Assembly: GCA_947564305.1 (NCBI GenBank)
Contig: CANOBT010000021.1
Span: forward strand, 1-55,516
Direction: 5' to 3'
DNA: 55,516 nucleotides
Source: an uncultured Lachnospiraceae bacterium
GTDB lineage: Bacteria > Bacillota_A > Clostridia > Lachnospirales > Lachnospiraceae
The notes beneath the pieces are model-generated. The model did no database searches. It was given only the letters and a program-made list of their open reading frames with translations, and was not told the origin of the DNA. Positions 32,413 to 40,734 of the stretch are shown one piece after another. Within the stretch, counting starts at the first letter, position 1; each line of letters starts with the position of its first letter. The translations under genes were made by a program, and so were the position numbers.

Positions 32413-33300
32413 ATGATGAATAAATTAAAAAATGAAACAAAGAGAAATTTTATTCAGTTGATGGCGGCCGTACTGATAAACGGCTATGCTGCCGGCTATC
32501 AAAAAGGACAGATATTTACCGGAAAATCCAAATTTTTTTGTGTGCCGGTATTGAATTGTTATTCCTGTCCGGGGGCTTTGGGAGCATGCCCCATTGGTTC
32601 CCTGCAGTCCATAGTCAGTGGACATAAGCATCGAATGTCATTTTACGTGCTTGGATCATTGATGCTGTTTGGCATTCTGCTTGGCAGGGTGGCGTGTGGT
32701 TTCCTGTGTCCTTTCGGCTTGGTACAGGACCTCCTTTACAAGATACCGGTTAAGAAACTTACAGTGCCGAAAAAAGCAGATAAATATCTGCGTTATTTGA
32801 AGTATGTAGTTCTGTTTTCGTTTGTTATCCTGCTCCCTATGTTGGTCAGGGATGGGTTTGGATTTGGGAAAACATGGTTCTGCAAATACATATGCCCGGC
32901 AGGGACCCTGGGGGCAGGAATTCCGCTTTTAATTAAAAATGAAGGATTGGGACAGGCGGTCGGTATATTGTTCGGATGGAAAGTTATGGTGCTGGTGACG
33001 ATTATTATTCTTTCCATGTTGATTTACAGGCCTTTTTGTAAATACCTGTGTCCTTTAGGGGCATTCTATGCTTTCTTTAACAAGTTCAGTTTATACCGGC
33101 TGGCCGTGGATAAGGAGCAGTGTATTGAATGCAAGCTCTGTGAGAGAACCTGTAAAATGGGTGTGGAGGTTACCAAAGAGATTAATTCACCGGAATGTAT
33201 CCGCTGCGGAGCCTGTATGAAAGCCTGTCCGCAGAAATGTATTCACAGGGAGAAGGTCTGCGGTTTTGGAAAGGAAGAACACGCAGGCGGAGAAGTATAG
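32413..33300 (+). CDS. 4Fe-4S membrane protein, NapH/polyferredoxin type
   Basis: 295 aa. Hydrophobic helices alternate with Cys motifs: 'CGFLCPFGLVQ', 'CKYICPAGTLG' and 'CKYLCPLGAFY' (each C-x3-C-P). These precede a C-terminal double ferredoxin 'CIECKLCERTCKM' and 'CIRCGACMKACPQKC' that can hold two 4Fe-4S clusters. This is the NapH/CcoG-like core used to move electrons at the membrane. Its ATG follows the mini-protein stop by one base, and translation is probably coupled since the ribosome-binding site is weak. Partner dehydrogenase unknown. Confidence 0.9.
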   Translation: MMNKLKNETKRNFIQLMAAVLINGYAAGYQKGQIFTGKSKFFCVPVLNCYSCPGALGACPIGSLQSIVSGHKHRMSFYVLGSLMLFGILLGRVACGFLCPFGLVQDLLYKIPVKKLTVPKKADKYLRYLKYVVLFSFVILLPMLVRDGFGFGKTWFCKYICPAGTLGAGIPLLIKNEGLGQAVGILFGWKVMVLVTIIILSMLIYRPFCKYLCPLGAFYAFFNKFSLYRLAVDKEQCIECKLCERTCKMGVEVTKEINSPECIRCGACMKACPQKCIHREKVCGFGKEEHAGGEV

Positions 33301-33385
33301 CGGATAGGGAAGTATTAAAAAAGAGAAGATAACTATGTTCCTATACACCACCAAGAAAAAAATTGAAAAAAATCGAAAAAAATAC

Positions 33386-33413
33386 TTGATTTTTTTGCCA
33401 AGTCTGGTATAAT
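33386..33413 (+). promoter_or_regulatory. Promoter of the tRNA pair
   Basis: TTGATT (33386-33391), 16-base spacer, TATAAT (33408-33413), 35 bases before tRNA-Gln. Confidence 0.65.
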
Positions 33414-33448
33414 AACCATGTTGCGTTTGATAAGGCAACAATAAATGA

Positions 33449-33520
33449 TGCGGAATGGTGTAATTGGCAGCACAGCAGACTCTGACTCTGTTAGTAGGGG
33501 TTCAAGTCCCTTTTCCGTAG
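33449..33520 (+). tRNA. tRNA-Gln (anticodon CUG)
   Basis: Acceptor arm TGCGGAA pairs with TTCCGTA (33513-33519), and the discriminator is G33520. The anticodon stem GCAGA/TCTGT holds the loop CTCTGAC with anticodon CTG. The T arm is AGGGG-TTCAAGT-CCCTT. CCA is not encoded. First of two tRNAs on one transcript. Confidence 0.93.
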
Positions 33521-33554
33521 TTGGGAATCTGGAATGACAGATTCCCTATTTTAT

Positions 33555-33628
<74 letters not shown>

Positions 33629-33669
33629 CTTGAAAAGCCTTGATTTTACGGGCTTTGAGCGATTAAGAG

Positions 33670-33697
33670 ATTACCTAGAAATAGGTAATTTTTTTAT
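33670..33697 (+). terminator. Terminator after the tRNA genes
   Basis: ATTACCT (33670-33676) pairs with AGGTAAT (33683-33689), followed by a run of T residues. Confidence 0.7.
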
Positions 33698-33701
33698 TCC
33701 C

Positions 33702-33794
33702 GCGAAGCAACGAGCCAAGTGTACATGCGGGCATGTACATTTGGCGACTGCCGCGAGGGTCAAAAACCCCGCAGCTTGCTGCGGGGTTTTTGAC
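33702..33794. repeat. Double-hairpin intergenic element
   Basis: Two strong stem-loops in 93 bases. The first has a 14-bp stem GCCAAGTGTACATG / CATGTACATTTGGC around CGGG (33714-33745). The second has a perfect 16-bp stem GTCAAAAACCCCGCAG / CTGCGGGGTTTTTGAC around CTTG (33759-33794). That second stem has both an A5 and a T5 tract, so it can terminate transcription in both directions. No coding content. The high symmetry suggests a mobile or repeated intergenic element, not testable within this window. Confidence 0.6.
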
Positions 33795-33850
33795 TGGCTT
33801 TTTATAGATGTTTTGGATATGTTTTAAAGTTGTTTCAGAAGAAAAAAGTA

Positions 33851-33880
33851 TTGACAGCCAGGCCTTGTGTGTGGTAGAGT
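33851..33880 (+). promoter_or_regulatory. Promoter of the T-box/trpB2 transcript
   Basis: TTGACA (33851-33856), 18-base spacer, TAGAGT (33875-33880), a few bases before the start of the T-box leader. Confidence 0.6.
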
Positions 33881-33886
33881 CTTTTT

Positions 33887-34175
33887 AAACCGATGAGGAA
33901 GAGCAAGTACTTTTTGTTTCTGCCGTACAGAGAGCTGCAGGTGGTGGGATTGCAGCAGGCCAGGGCAGGGAGGAATGGGCTTCTGAGGGTGAGTTGAAAT
34001 GATAGTAGGCAAGCCGGAGAGAGTACTCCGTTATCAAAGTCCGCATATGTCAGTATGCATGAGTGGGTGCAGATTGCACCAAGCCGGGTGGCACCGCAGG
34101 AGTCGATGGATGATAGAATTCGAACAGCTCTTGTCCCTGCAATAGAAGTTTATTGTGTGGGATGAGGGCTTTTTA
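33887..34175 (+). ncRNA. Tryptophan T-box leader
   Basis: Stem I begins with the usual purine-rich block (about 33889-33910). The specifier is TGG at 33976-33978 in GGAATGGGC. The antiterminator bulge is TGGCACC at 34089-34095 within GGGTGGCACCGCAGG. The terminator stem is AGCTCTTGTCCC (34126-34137) with GGGATGAGGGCT (34159-34170), followed by TTTTT. The C after TGG in the bulge matches a tRNA ending GCCA, as expected for tRNA-Trp (G73). Uncharged tRNA-Trp would therefore prevent termination and switch on trpB2. Confidence 0.92.
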
Positions 34176-34203
34176 TGTTGAATTAAGAAAGGAGAATGTA
34201 ACG

Positions 34204-35574
34204 ATGAGTGAAAAGAAGATTCCTTACAAAATTTATTTGGAAGAAAGTGAGATGCCGAAAGAGTGGTACAATGTCCGCGCTGATATGAAGAATAAGCCGG
34301 CTCCGCTCCTGAATCCAGGTACTCATGAACCGATGACTGCCGAGGAACTTGGCATGGTATTCTGTGAAGAATTGGTAAAACAGGAGTTAGACAATGATAA
34401 CCGTTATATCGAAATTCCGAAGAAAATACGGGATTTTTATAAGATGTACCGTCCATCGCCGCTGGTACGGGCATATTGTCTGGAGGAAAAGCTGCAGACT
34501 CCGGCAAAGATTTACTATAAGTTCGAGGGAAATAACACTAGCGGCAGCCATAAGCTGAATTCTGCAATTGCACAGGCATTTTATGCGAAGGAACAGGGAC
34601 TCAAAGGCGTGACTACAGAGACAGGTGCGGGACAGTGGGGAACGGCGTTATCCATGGCGTGTTCTTATCTGGATCTGGACTGTAAAGTGTTCATGGTAAA
34701 ATGTTCTTACGAGCAGAAACCGTTCCGGAGAGAAGTCATGCGTACTTACGGTGCCAGTGTTACACCATCTCCGTCTGAAACAACAGAAATCGGGCGTAAG
34801 ATTCTTGCGGATCATCCTGGAACGACAGGAAGCCTGGGCTGTGCAATTTCTGAGGCGGTGGAAGTTGCAACACATTCGGAAGGCTACCGTTATGTATTAG
34901 GGAGTGTGCTGAATCAGGTCCTTCTTCATCAGTCAATCATTGGAGTGGAGACAAAAACTGCGATGGATAAATATGGAATCAAACCAGATATCATTATCGG
35001 ATGTGCGGGCGGCGGCTCCAATCTGGGCGGCTTGATTTCACCGTTTATGGGTGAAAAGCTGCGGGGTGAAGCAGATTACCGGATTATTGCAGTAGAGCCG
35101 GCTTCCTGTCCAAGTTTTACAAGAGGTGTGTATGCTTACGACTTCTGTGACACTGGAATGGTGTGCCCGCTTGCGAAGATGTATACTTTGGGAAGCGGAT
35201 TTATCCCGTCTGCGAACCATGCGGGAGGACTTCGGTATCATGGAATGAGTTCTGTCCTTTCTCAGCTGTATGATGATGGATATATGGAGGCTCGTTCCGT
35301 GGAGCAGACTTCTGTATTTGAGGCGGCAGAGCAGTTTGCAAGAGTAGAGGGAATCCTTCCGGCACCGGAAAGCAGTCATGCAATCCGTGCGGCAATTGAT
35401 GAAGCTATGAAATGTAAGGAGACCGGCGAAGAAAAGACAATTCTGTTTGGCTTAACAGGAACAGGATATTTTGACATGGTGGCATATGAGAAATTCCATA
35501 ATGGAGAAATGAAGGACTATATCCCCACAGACGAGGATTTGAAGGTTGGGCTTGATGCACTTCCGAAATTCTGA
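34204..35574 (+). CDS. trpB: Tryptophan synthase beta chain, TrpB2 type
   Basis: PLP enzyme that condenses indole with serine to tryptophan. 456 aa, longer than TrpB1 (about 400), and its N-terminal 'PYKIYLEESEMPKEWYNVRA' is specific to the TrpB2 class. The PLP lysine is in 'NTSGSHKLNSAIAQAFYAKE'. The phosphate-binding loop is 'GCAGGGSNLGG'. 'YRPSPLVRAYCLEEKL' is the substrate region. ATG 34204 is set by AAAGGAG. It is a solitary gene without trpA, regulated by the T-box ahead of it. It is probably used to salvage indole rather than in a full pathway (inference). Confidence 0.95.
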   Translation: MSEKKIPYKIYLEESEMPKEWYNVRADMKNKPAPLLNPGTHEPMTAEELGMVFCEELVKQELDNDNRYIEIPKKIRDFYKMYRPSPLVRAYCLEEKLQTPAKIYYKFEGNNTSGSHKLNSAIAQAFYAKEQGLKGVTTETGAGQWGTALSMACSYLDLDCKVFMVKCSYEQKPFRREVMRTYGASVTPSPSETTEIGRKILADHPGTTGSLGCAISEAVEVATHSEGYRYVLGSVLNQVLLHQSIIGVETKTAMDKYGIKPDIIIGCAGGGSNLGGLISPFMGEKLRGEADYRIIAVEPASCPSFTRGVYAYDFCDTGMVCPLAKMYTLGSGFIPSANHAGGLRYHGMSSVLSQLYDDGYMEARSVEQTSVFEAAEQFARVEGILPAPESSHAIRAAIDEAMKCKETGEEKTILFGLTGTGYFDMVAYEKFHNGEMKDYIPTDEDLKVGLDALPKF

Positions 35575-35690
35575 GAGAGATAAAAAGGGGCAGATAATGT
35601 TAGTATTTAGGTGCTGAAATTTGCTGTCAGGAGAACTGTCCTGGATGTCTTTGCCGGAAGAGGGAATTTCTGACTATCCATAATAAAAAG

Positions 35691-35719
35691 TTGACAAGAT
35701 GATTTTTTTATAATAGAAT
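35691..35719 (+). promoter_or_regulatory. Promoter before the wall-hydrolase gene
   Basis: TTGACA (35691-35696), 17-base spacer, TAGAAT (35714-35719), about 105 bases before the start codon. The rest of 35575-35824 is AT-rich without clear signals apart from AGGAGG at the end. Confidence 0.6.
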
Positions 35720-35824
35720 GGCCTGCGTAATATTTTTGTAATAATTGTAATATATTTGAAAAGATACGAATATAATTTATAAGAAAATATTTACAATATT
35801 GCAAAAAATAGGAGGTAGGAGTAT

Positions 35825-36604
35825 ATGAAACAATATAAAAGAATCATCGCGGTAGCTACGGCAGTGGCAACAGGTGTCGTCATGACAGTGCCGCTGAACA
35901 GTGAGGCGGCAGACCGGACTGCGAGTACAGCACAGATTAAAAATGTAGGTCCTTATGAAGTGGAACAGTCTTACGGCCTGAACGAGGTGCCGGAGGAAGC
36001 TCTGGAAAATGCAAAAAAAGCAGTAGCCCAGGCAGGTGTACAATATAAGGAGAAAAAGCGGAAAGAGGAAGAGGCCAGAAAGGCAGCAGAGGAAGCCAGA
36101 CGGGCCCAGGAAGAGTCAGAGAGAATCGCAGCGGAAAAGGAGGCGGCAGCCCAACAGGCGGCGCAGGAGGAAGCAGCCCGCCAGGCAGCGGAGCAGGAAG
36201 TAGCTCAGCAGGCGGCGCAGCAGACAGCATCTCAGCAGATATCTGTGGCACAGCAGCCTGCAGTTGCGGCTACATCCAGTGAACAAGCCCTTCTTGCCGC
36301 TATTATCTTCTGTGAAGCGGGTAATCAGCCTTATGAGGGACAGGTTGCCGTTGGTGCGGTCATTATGAACCGTGTGCGCAGCAGCGTATATCCGAACAGT
36401 ATTGCGGAAGTCATATACCAGGCGGGGCAGTTTGGTCCGGCAATGACCGGATGGTTGGATTCTGTGCTTGCAAGCGGAAGTTATACCTCGACAGCTATGC
36501 AGGCGGCGGCAGATGCTCTGGCCGGGAGTAATCCGATTGGAGACTGCCTGTACTTCGGATGTGGAAATTACGGAATACAGATAGGAGACCATTTCTTCCA
36601 CTAA
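35825..36604 (+). CDS. Secreted cell-wall hydrolase, SleB/CwlJ domain
   Basis: 259 aa. Signal peptide (residues 1-29, ending 'SEAA'). An Ala/Glu/Gln-rich coiled coil follows (about 80-140, repeats like 'AARQAAEQEVAQQAAQQ'). Then comes a SleB-type catalytic domain from about residue 155: 'LLAAIIFCEAGNQPYEGQVA' with Glu in the 'FCEAGNQPYEGQ' motif, 'VGAVIMNRVRSSVYPNSIAE', and the C-terminal 'YFGCGNYGIQIGDHFFH'. It is a predicted peptidoglycan hydrolase (lytic transglycosylase/amidase-like). The coiled coil may tether it to the cell surface or to partners. AGGAGG precedes the ATG. Single gene, followed by a terminator. Confidence 0.9.
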   Translation: MKQYKRIIAVATAVATGVVMTVPLNSEAADRTASTAQIKNVGPYEVEQSYGLNEVPEEALENAKKAVAQAGVQYKEKKRKEEEARKAAEEARRAQEESERIAAEKEAAAQQAAQEEAARQAAEQEVAQQAAQQTASQQISVAQQPAVAATSSEQALLAAIIFCEAGNQPYEGQVAVGAVIMNRVRSSVYPNSIAEVIYQAGQFGPAMTGWLDSVLASGSYTSTAMQAAADALAGSNPIGDCLYFGCGNYGIQIGDHFFH

Positions 36605-36704
36605 AATAGTGCGGCATTCAGCGGCTGCCTGTAAAAACAATTTCATATTTAAAAAGTATATATTTACATATGAGAATCTTATATGGTCTATATTAAAGTT
36701 TTTT

Positions 36705-36742
36705 AACCGTTTCTGTGGAGGGACTGCAGGAACGGTTTTTTA
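36705..36742 (+). terminator. Terminator after the wall-hydrolase gene
   Basis: AACCGTTTCTG (36705-36715) pairs imperfectly with CAGGAACGGTT (36727-36737) and is followed by TTTTTTAT. Confidence 0.65.
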
Positions 36743-36853
36743 TATAAATCTTTAAAAAATCTTAAATATTTTTTTGTGGAGATATAGGGTGTTACGTTAT
36801 ATAATAGAAACAGAGTCTGCGAGGGGTGTTGCATAATCAAAGGAGGAATGAGA

Positions 36854-37579
36854 TTGGACAAGGTAATCGAGGTGAAAAACCTTTATAAATTGTACCGTGT
36901 CGGTGATTCTGTTGTGCGGGCACTGAACGGCGTAAGCTTTGATGTATATCCTGGTGAGTTCTGCGCAATTGTCGGAACGTCTGGTTCCGGGAAATCTACA
37001 CTGCTTAATATGCTTGCCGGCCTGGAGAAGCCGACAAAAGGGGAGATTGTCGTGATTGGCCAGCACATGGAAAAGCTGAATGAGGACGGGCTTGTAAAGT
37101 TCAGGCGGGAGAATGTGGGATTTATCTTTCAGTCCTTTCATTTAATTGGAACGATGAATGCAGTGGAAAATGTGGCACTGCCTTTAAGCTTTCGGGGAGA
37201 AGCGAGAAGTTCACGCCTGAAAAAAGCGGACAAGATGTTAGAATTAGTGAATCTGAAAAAACATAAAAAGCATATGCCAAACCAGATGTCCGGCGGACAG
37301 CAGCAGCGCGTGGGAGTGGCGAGGGCTCTGGTGGTGAATCCGAAAATTATTTTTGCAGACGAGCCTACGGGTAATCTGGATTCTCACACGTCAGAGGATG
37401 TCATGCGGCTTATGCAGAAAGTGGTGCGGGAACAGAAAAAAACATTGGTTATGGTTACCCACGACAACCATCTGGCAGCTTATGCAGACAGAGTTTTTCA
37501 TATTATAGACGGCCAGATTGTAAAAATAGATGATAATCGTGGGAGGATGAACGAGACCGTTACCGATGAACCGGTATAA
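36854..37579 (+). CDS. ABC transporter ATPase, MacB/LolD type
   Basis: 241 aa from TTG 36854. Walker A is '[17 protein letters not shown]', the signature is '[15 protein letters not shown]', Walker B is '[13 protein letters not shown]', and the H-loop is 'VMVTHDNHL'. The LolD/MacB mark is the 'PTGNLDS' block with '[15 protein letters not shown]'. ATG 36848 is only one base from GGAGG (36842-36846), so the in-frame TTG at 36854, 7 bases away, is the probable start. Together with the FtsX-like permease at 39273 it forms an exporter. Substrate is unknown, and antibiotics, peptides or lipids are typical. Confidence 0.93.
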   Translation: MDKVIEVKNLYKLYRVGDSVVRALNGVSFDVYPGEFCAIVGTSGSGKSTLLNMLAGLEKPTKGEIVVIGQHMEKLNEDGLVKFRRENVGFIFQSFHLIGTMNAVENVALPLSFRGEARSSRLKKADKMLELVNLKKHKKHMPNQMSGGQQQRVGVARALVVNPKIIFADEPTGNLDSHTSEDVMRLMQKVVREQKKTLVMVTHDNHLAAYADRVFHIIDGQIVKIDDNRGRMNETVTDEPV

Positions 37580-37651
37580 ATGAAAAGGGGACGTCAGAAA
37601 TAGAGAAAAGGGACGATAAGAATAGAAAGAGGAAAGCGAGGAACAAGATTC

Positions 37652-39304
37652 ATGAAACAATGGAAAAAATGGACTGGAATTTTTCTGAGCCTGACCCTGG
37701 CAGCAGCATGCATGCCGGGAATGAGCGCCCATGCCGGATATACCATGTCAGATGGTGGGACTGCATTTTCAGGCGGAGTACAGACTACAGGTATCAAGCT
37801 GGCTTCTACGGAAAATACGATGCCAAATCAAGTAGATGGGGCAGTTTCGGATAATACTCAACAGGACTCAGATGCATTATTTGAGATTTTTGTGGGAAAC
37901 GGGCAGTCTACGCCGCAGTATCAGGCAGGTCAGAAAGTAGAAAAGCTGACAGTCCGTGTGGTAAATAAGGGTGAAGCTGATCTGCAGGAGGTCAAGATTC
38001 TGCCGGTCCTTGAAAATATGGAAAATTGGCCCTTTGAAAAAGAAGGCATTAAGCATGGGTATGATTTAAGTGACATTAAAGCCGGAAAATATGTGGATGC
38101 AGTCTGGAAGGACCTTCAGGTGAGGGAAGACGTGGAGACGAAAACTTACAGGCTTCCGTTCCATATTACATATAAACAAGGAAAAAATGAGTATGAATGT
38201 GAGCGGTATCTGGATGTAAAGACGGCGGGGAAGATTCAGGAACCGCAGAATCCGGATGATGGTGTGTCGAATAAACCAGGAGAAAACCAGAATCCGGATC
38301 AGGATATGGCAGGCGGCGCAGATGCGGGCGGCGTCTATACCGGAGATATCTCCGCAGTCGGCGGTGGCGGCGGCTCGGAAAATAAAAGTGTCCCCCGCGT
38401 GATCGTAACCGGATTTAATACAGATCCGGGAGTAGTGAGTGCAGGAGGTAATTTCCGTCTGATCGTGCATGTGAAAAATACATCATTGTCAACGGCAGTG
38501 TCTAACATGCTGTTTGACTTTCAAGCTCCTGCATCAGGTACGGAGGCTGCGGCGGAGGCTCCGGCTTTTCTGCCTTCGTCCGGTGCCAGTTCTATATATC
38601 TGGACTGCATCCCGGCAGGGGAAACCAGGGATGTTGCGATTGACTTGAACGCCAGGGCTGATCTGGTGCAGAAGCCGTACAGTATTAACATGTCCATACA
38701 ATACGAGGACGGGAATGCTACTCAGTTTGAGGGGAGTTCCAGTCTGGCCATTCCGGTGCAGCAGGCAGCAAGGTTTGAACTTAGTGATATTGAATTGTCT
38801 CCTCAAAGTATTGAAGTGGGGCAGGAGGCAAACCTGATGTGCAGCCTGTATAATACCGGCCGTGTAAAGCTTTATAATGTAAAAGCAAAATTTACGGGGG
38901 ACGGTATCAGCGGGAAAGAAGTATTCGTAGGGAATCTGGACTCAGGCGCTACAGGTACGATTGACGGAATGCTGACCGGAGAATCAGAAATGTCTCCAGG
39001 GACGAAGTGTAAACTGATAGTGACTTATGAAGATGAATCAGGAAATCAGTCTTCCATGGAAAAGGATTTTGAAATGGAAGTTACGCCTGTCATGGAAATG
39101 GACATGGGTATGGATATGGAGATGATGGGAGAAATGCCCATGGAAGAAAAAGGATTTCCTGTAATTCCTGTTATCATCGGGGGCGTGATCGTGTTGATTG
39201 TGGTCGTGTCTGTTGTGCTGCTTCGCAGAAGAAAGAAAAAACGGGCATTGGCTGAAGAGGAGGATTTAGCAGATGAGGTGGATCGATTTACTGAGGATGA
39301 GTAG
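37652..39304 (+). CDS. Membrane-anchored extracellular accessory protein of the MacB-like exporter
   Basis: 550 aa. Signal peptide ('WTGIFLSLTLAAACMPGMSA'). A large extracellular part follows that looks like repeated immunoglobulin-like CARDB/NEW3-type domains ('VSAGGNFRLIVHVKNTSLST', 'IEVGQEANLMCSLYNTGRVK'). Next are a Gly-rich linker and a Met-rich stretch near residue 495 (repeats of 'MEMDMGMDMEMM'). One C-terminal transmembrane helix ('VIPVIIGGVIVLIVVVSVVLL') and a charged tail complete it. It replaces the periplasmic adaptor that Gram-negative MacB systems use. It overlaps the permease gene by 32 bases, so the two are coupled. The domain names are an inference from sequence style. The order secretion signal - beta repeats - anchor is clear. 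Confidence 0.7.
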   Translation: MKQWKKWTGIFLSLTLAAACMPGMSAHAGYTMSDGGTAFSGGVQTTGIKLASTENTMPNQVDGAVSDNTQQDSDALFEIFVGNGQSTPQYQAGQKVEKLTVRVVNKGEADLQEVKILPVLENMENWPFEKEGIKHGYDLSDIKAGKYVDAVWKDLQVREDVETKTYRLPFHITYKQGKNEYECERYLDVKTAGKIQEPQNPDDGVSNKPGENQNPDQDMAGGADAGGVYTGDISAVGGGGGSENKSVPRVIVTGFNTDPGVVSAGGNFRLIVHVKNTSLSTAVSNMLFDFQAPASGTEAAAEAPAFLPSSGASSIYLDCIPAGETRDVAIDLNARADLVQKPYSINMSIQYEDGNATQFEGSSSLAIPVQQAARFELSDIELSPQSIEVGQEANLMCSLYNTGRVKLYNVKAKFTGDGISGKEVFVGNLDSGATGTIDGMLTGESEMSPGTKCKLIVTYEDESGNQSSMEKDFEMEVTPVMEMDMGMDMEMMGEMPMEEKGFPVIPVIIGGVIVLIVVVSVVLLRRRKKKRALAEEEDLADEVDRFTEDE

Positions 39305-40676
39305 CGGAAACCTCAAAAGGAGAAAGCTCAGAACATTTTTAACGATTTTGGGTGTGGTCATTGGTACAGCATCAATTGTGGTCATGATTTCCCTGGGGCT
39401 TGGAATGCAGCAGTCCATGTATCAGCAGATTGAGCAGTCCGGCGGTATGACAGCAATCACGGTGACCGGGCAGGATGCCGGGAATTCGATGTACTACTTT
39501 TCCGATGGTTCAGACCAGGGGGAAGCGACAAAATATGTTACGGATGATACCATTAAAGAGCTGCAGAAATTGGAGCATGTGAAGAGTGCTACGCCGTCTC
39601 TGACGATGAGTTCGATTTTATTGAGCGGGAAATACTATGGCTATATTCAGTTGGTGGGGCTGACTCCAGATGAGTTGGAGAGACAGAATATGAAACTGGT
39701 TGAAGGAAGTGTGCTGCCGGAAGAAAATTCCGTAAATCTGGATTTGATCGTTGGAAATTTTGTGCCGATGGACTTTTATGAAAAAGGCACCGATAGGGGA
39801 TATTGGGAGACACAGGAGCTTCCGGATATTGACTTTATGAAGGATCCTATGTTTCTTGTGCTGGATCAGAGTGCTTATTTCAGTTCCCAGCAAAACGGCG
39901 GTAGTTCGTTCGGCTCGGAAGGCGGATCAGAGACACAGGTAAAGGCACCGAAAAAATATGTGGTGCGTGCCAGCGGGATGATGGATGGAGGACTGGAAAC
40001 TTATAACAATGGTTCCTACAATGTATACTGTGATGTTTGGACATTAAAATCTATGCTTCAGAAAGAGTATAGGGGAAAGGCGATTCCAGGACAGCCGACC
40101 ACACAGACCGGAAAGCCGTATAAATTTTTTGCTTATACTAATGCTATGGTGCAGGCAGATGATATAGACCATGTGGAAGACTTGTCAAAGGCAATCCAGG
40201 AGATGGGCTACAGGGTCAGTACGAACGCAGAATACCTTCAGAGCGCACAGAAGGAGTTTGCTATGATAGAAGCGGTCTTGGGAGGAATTGGCGCTGTATC
40301 TCTCTTTGTGGCGGCAATCGGTATTGCCAATACCATGATGATGTCGATTTACGAGAGAACTAAGGAGATTGGAGTCATTAAGGTTCTGGGATGCAGTCTG
40401 CGCAATATCAAGCAGATGTTTTTGCTGGAGGCTGCATTTATCGGGTTTATCGGCGGCGTGCTGGGCAATCTGCTAAGTTTCCTGCTGTCCTTTGGGATTA
40501 ATGTCATAACCGGACATGGAAGCATGATGGGGTTGGACAGCAATATTTCTTATATTCCTGTGTGGCTTGTAATGGCATCTATGACGTTTGCAGTGCTGGT
40601 GGGAATGATAGCAGGATATTTTCCGGCGCTTCGGGCGATGAAGCTGAGCCCGCTTGCTGCGATTCGAAATGAATAA
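39273..40676 (+). CDS. ABC transporter permease, MacB/FtsX type
   Basis: 467 aa. An N-terminal membrane helix ('FLTILGVVIGTASIVVMISLG') is preceded by the basic 'NLKRRKLR'. A roughly 280-residue extracellular MacB_PCD domain follows, then three C-terminal helices with 'IYERTKEIGVIKVLGCSLRN', the hallmark FtsX coupling loop. It ends 'FPALRAMKLSPLAAIRNE', the standard MacB ending. The 32-base overlap with the accessory gene is supported by AGGAGG just upstream of ATG 39273. It forms a tripartite exporter with the ATPase at 36854 and the anchored protein at 37652. Confidence 0.93.
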   Translation: MRWIDLLRMSSGNLKRRKLRTFLTILGVVIGTASIVVMISLGLGMQQSMYQQIEQSGGMTAITVTGQDAGNSMYYFSDGSDQGEATKYVTDDTIKELQKLEHVKSATPSLTMSSILLSGKYYGYIQLVGLTPDELERQNMKLVEGSVLPEENSVNLDLIVGNFVPMDFYEKGTDRGYWETQELPDIDFMKDPMFLVLDQSAYFSSQQNGGSSFGSEGGSETQVKAPKKYVVRASGMMDGGLETYNNGSYNVYCDVWTLKSMLQKEYRGKAIPGQPTTQTGKPYKFFAYTNAMVQADDIDHVEDLSKAIQEMGYRVSTNAEYLQSAQKEFAMIEAVLGGIGAVSLFVAAIGIANTMMMSIYERTKEIGVIKVLGCSLRNIKQMFLLEAAFIGFIGGVLGNLLSFLLSFGINVITGHGSMMGLDSNISYIPVWLVMASMTFAVLVGMIAGYFPALRAMKLSPLAAIRNE

Positions 40677-40685
40677 GAAACTGTA

Positions 40686-40734
40686 TCAGGGAACTATAGA
40701 GAAAAATCTTTATAGTTCCCTGAATTTTGATTTT
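40686..40734. terminator. Terminator between the exporter and hyd operons
   Basis: TCAGGGAACTATA (40686-40698) pairs with TATAGTTCCCTGA (40711-40723), perfect over 13 bp, followed by ATTTTGATTTT. It lies between convergent operons. Confidence 0.75.

Noticed and set aside
33702..33794. Third tRNA or small RNA gene
   Set aside because: No tRNA arms or anticodon and no separate promoter; only two symmetrical hairpins.
36848..36853. ATG 36848 as start of the ABC ATPase
   Set aside because: Only one base separates it from GGAGG, so TTG 36854 is better placed.
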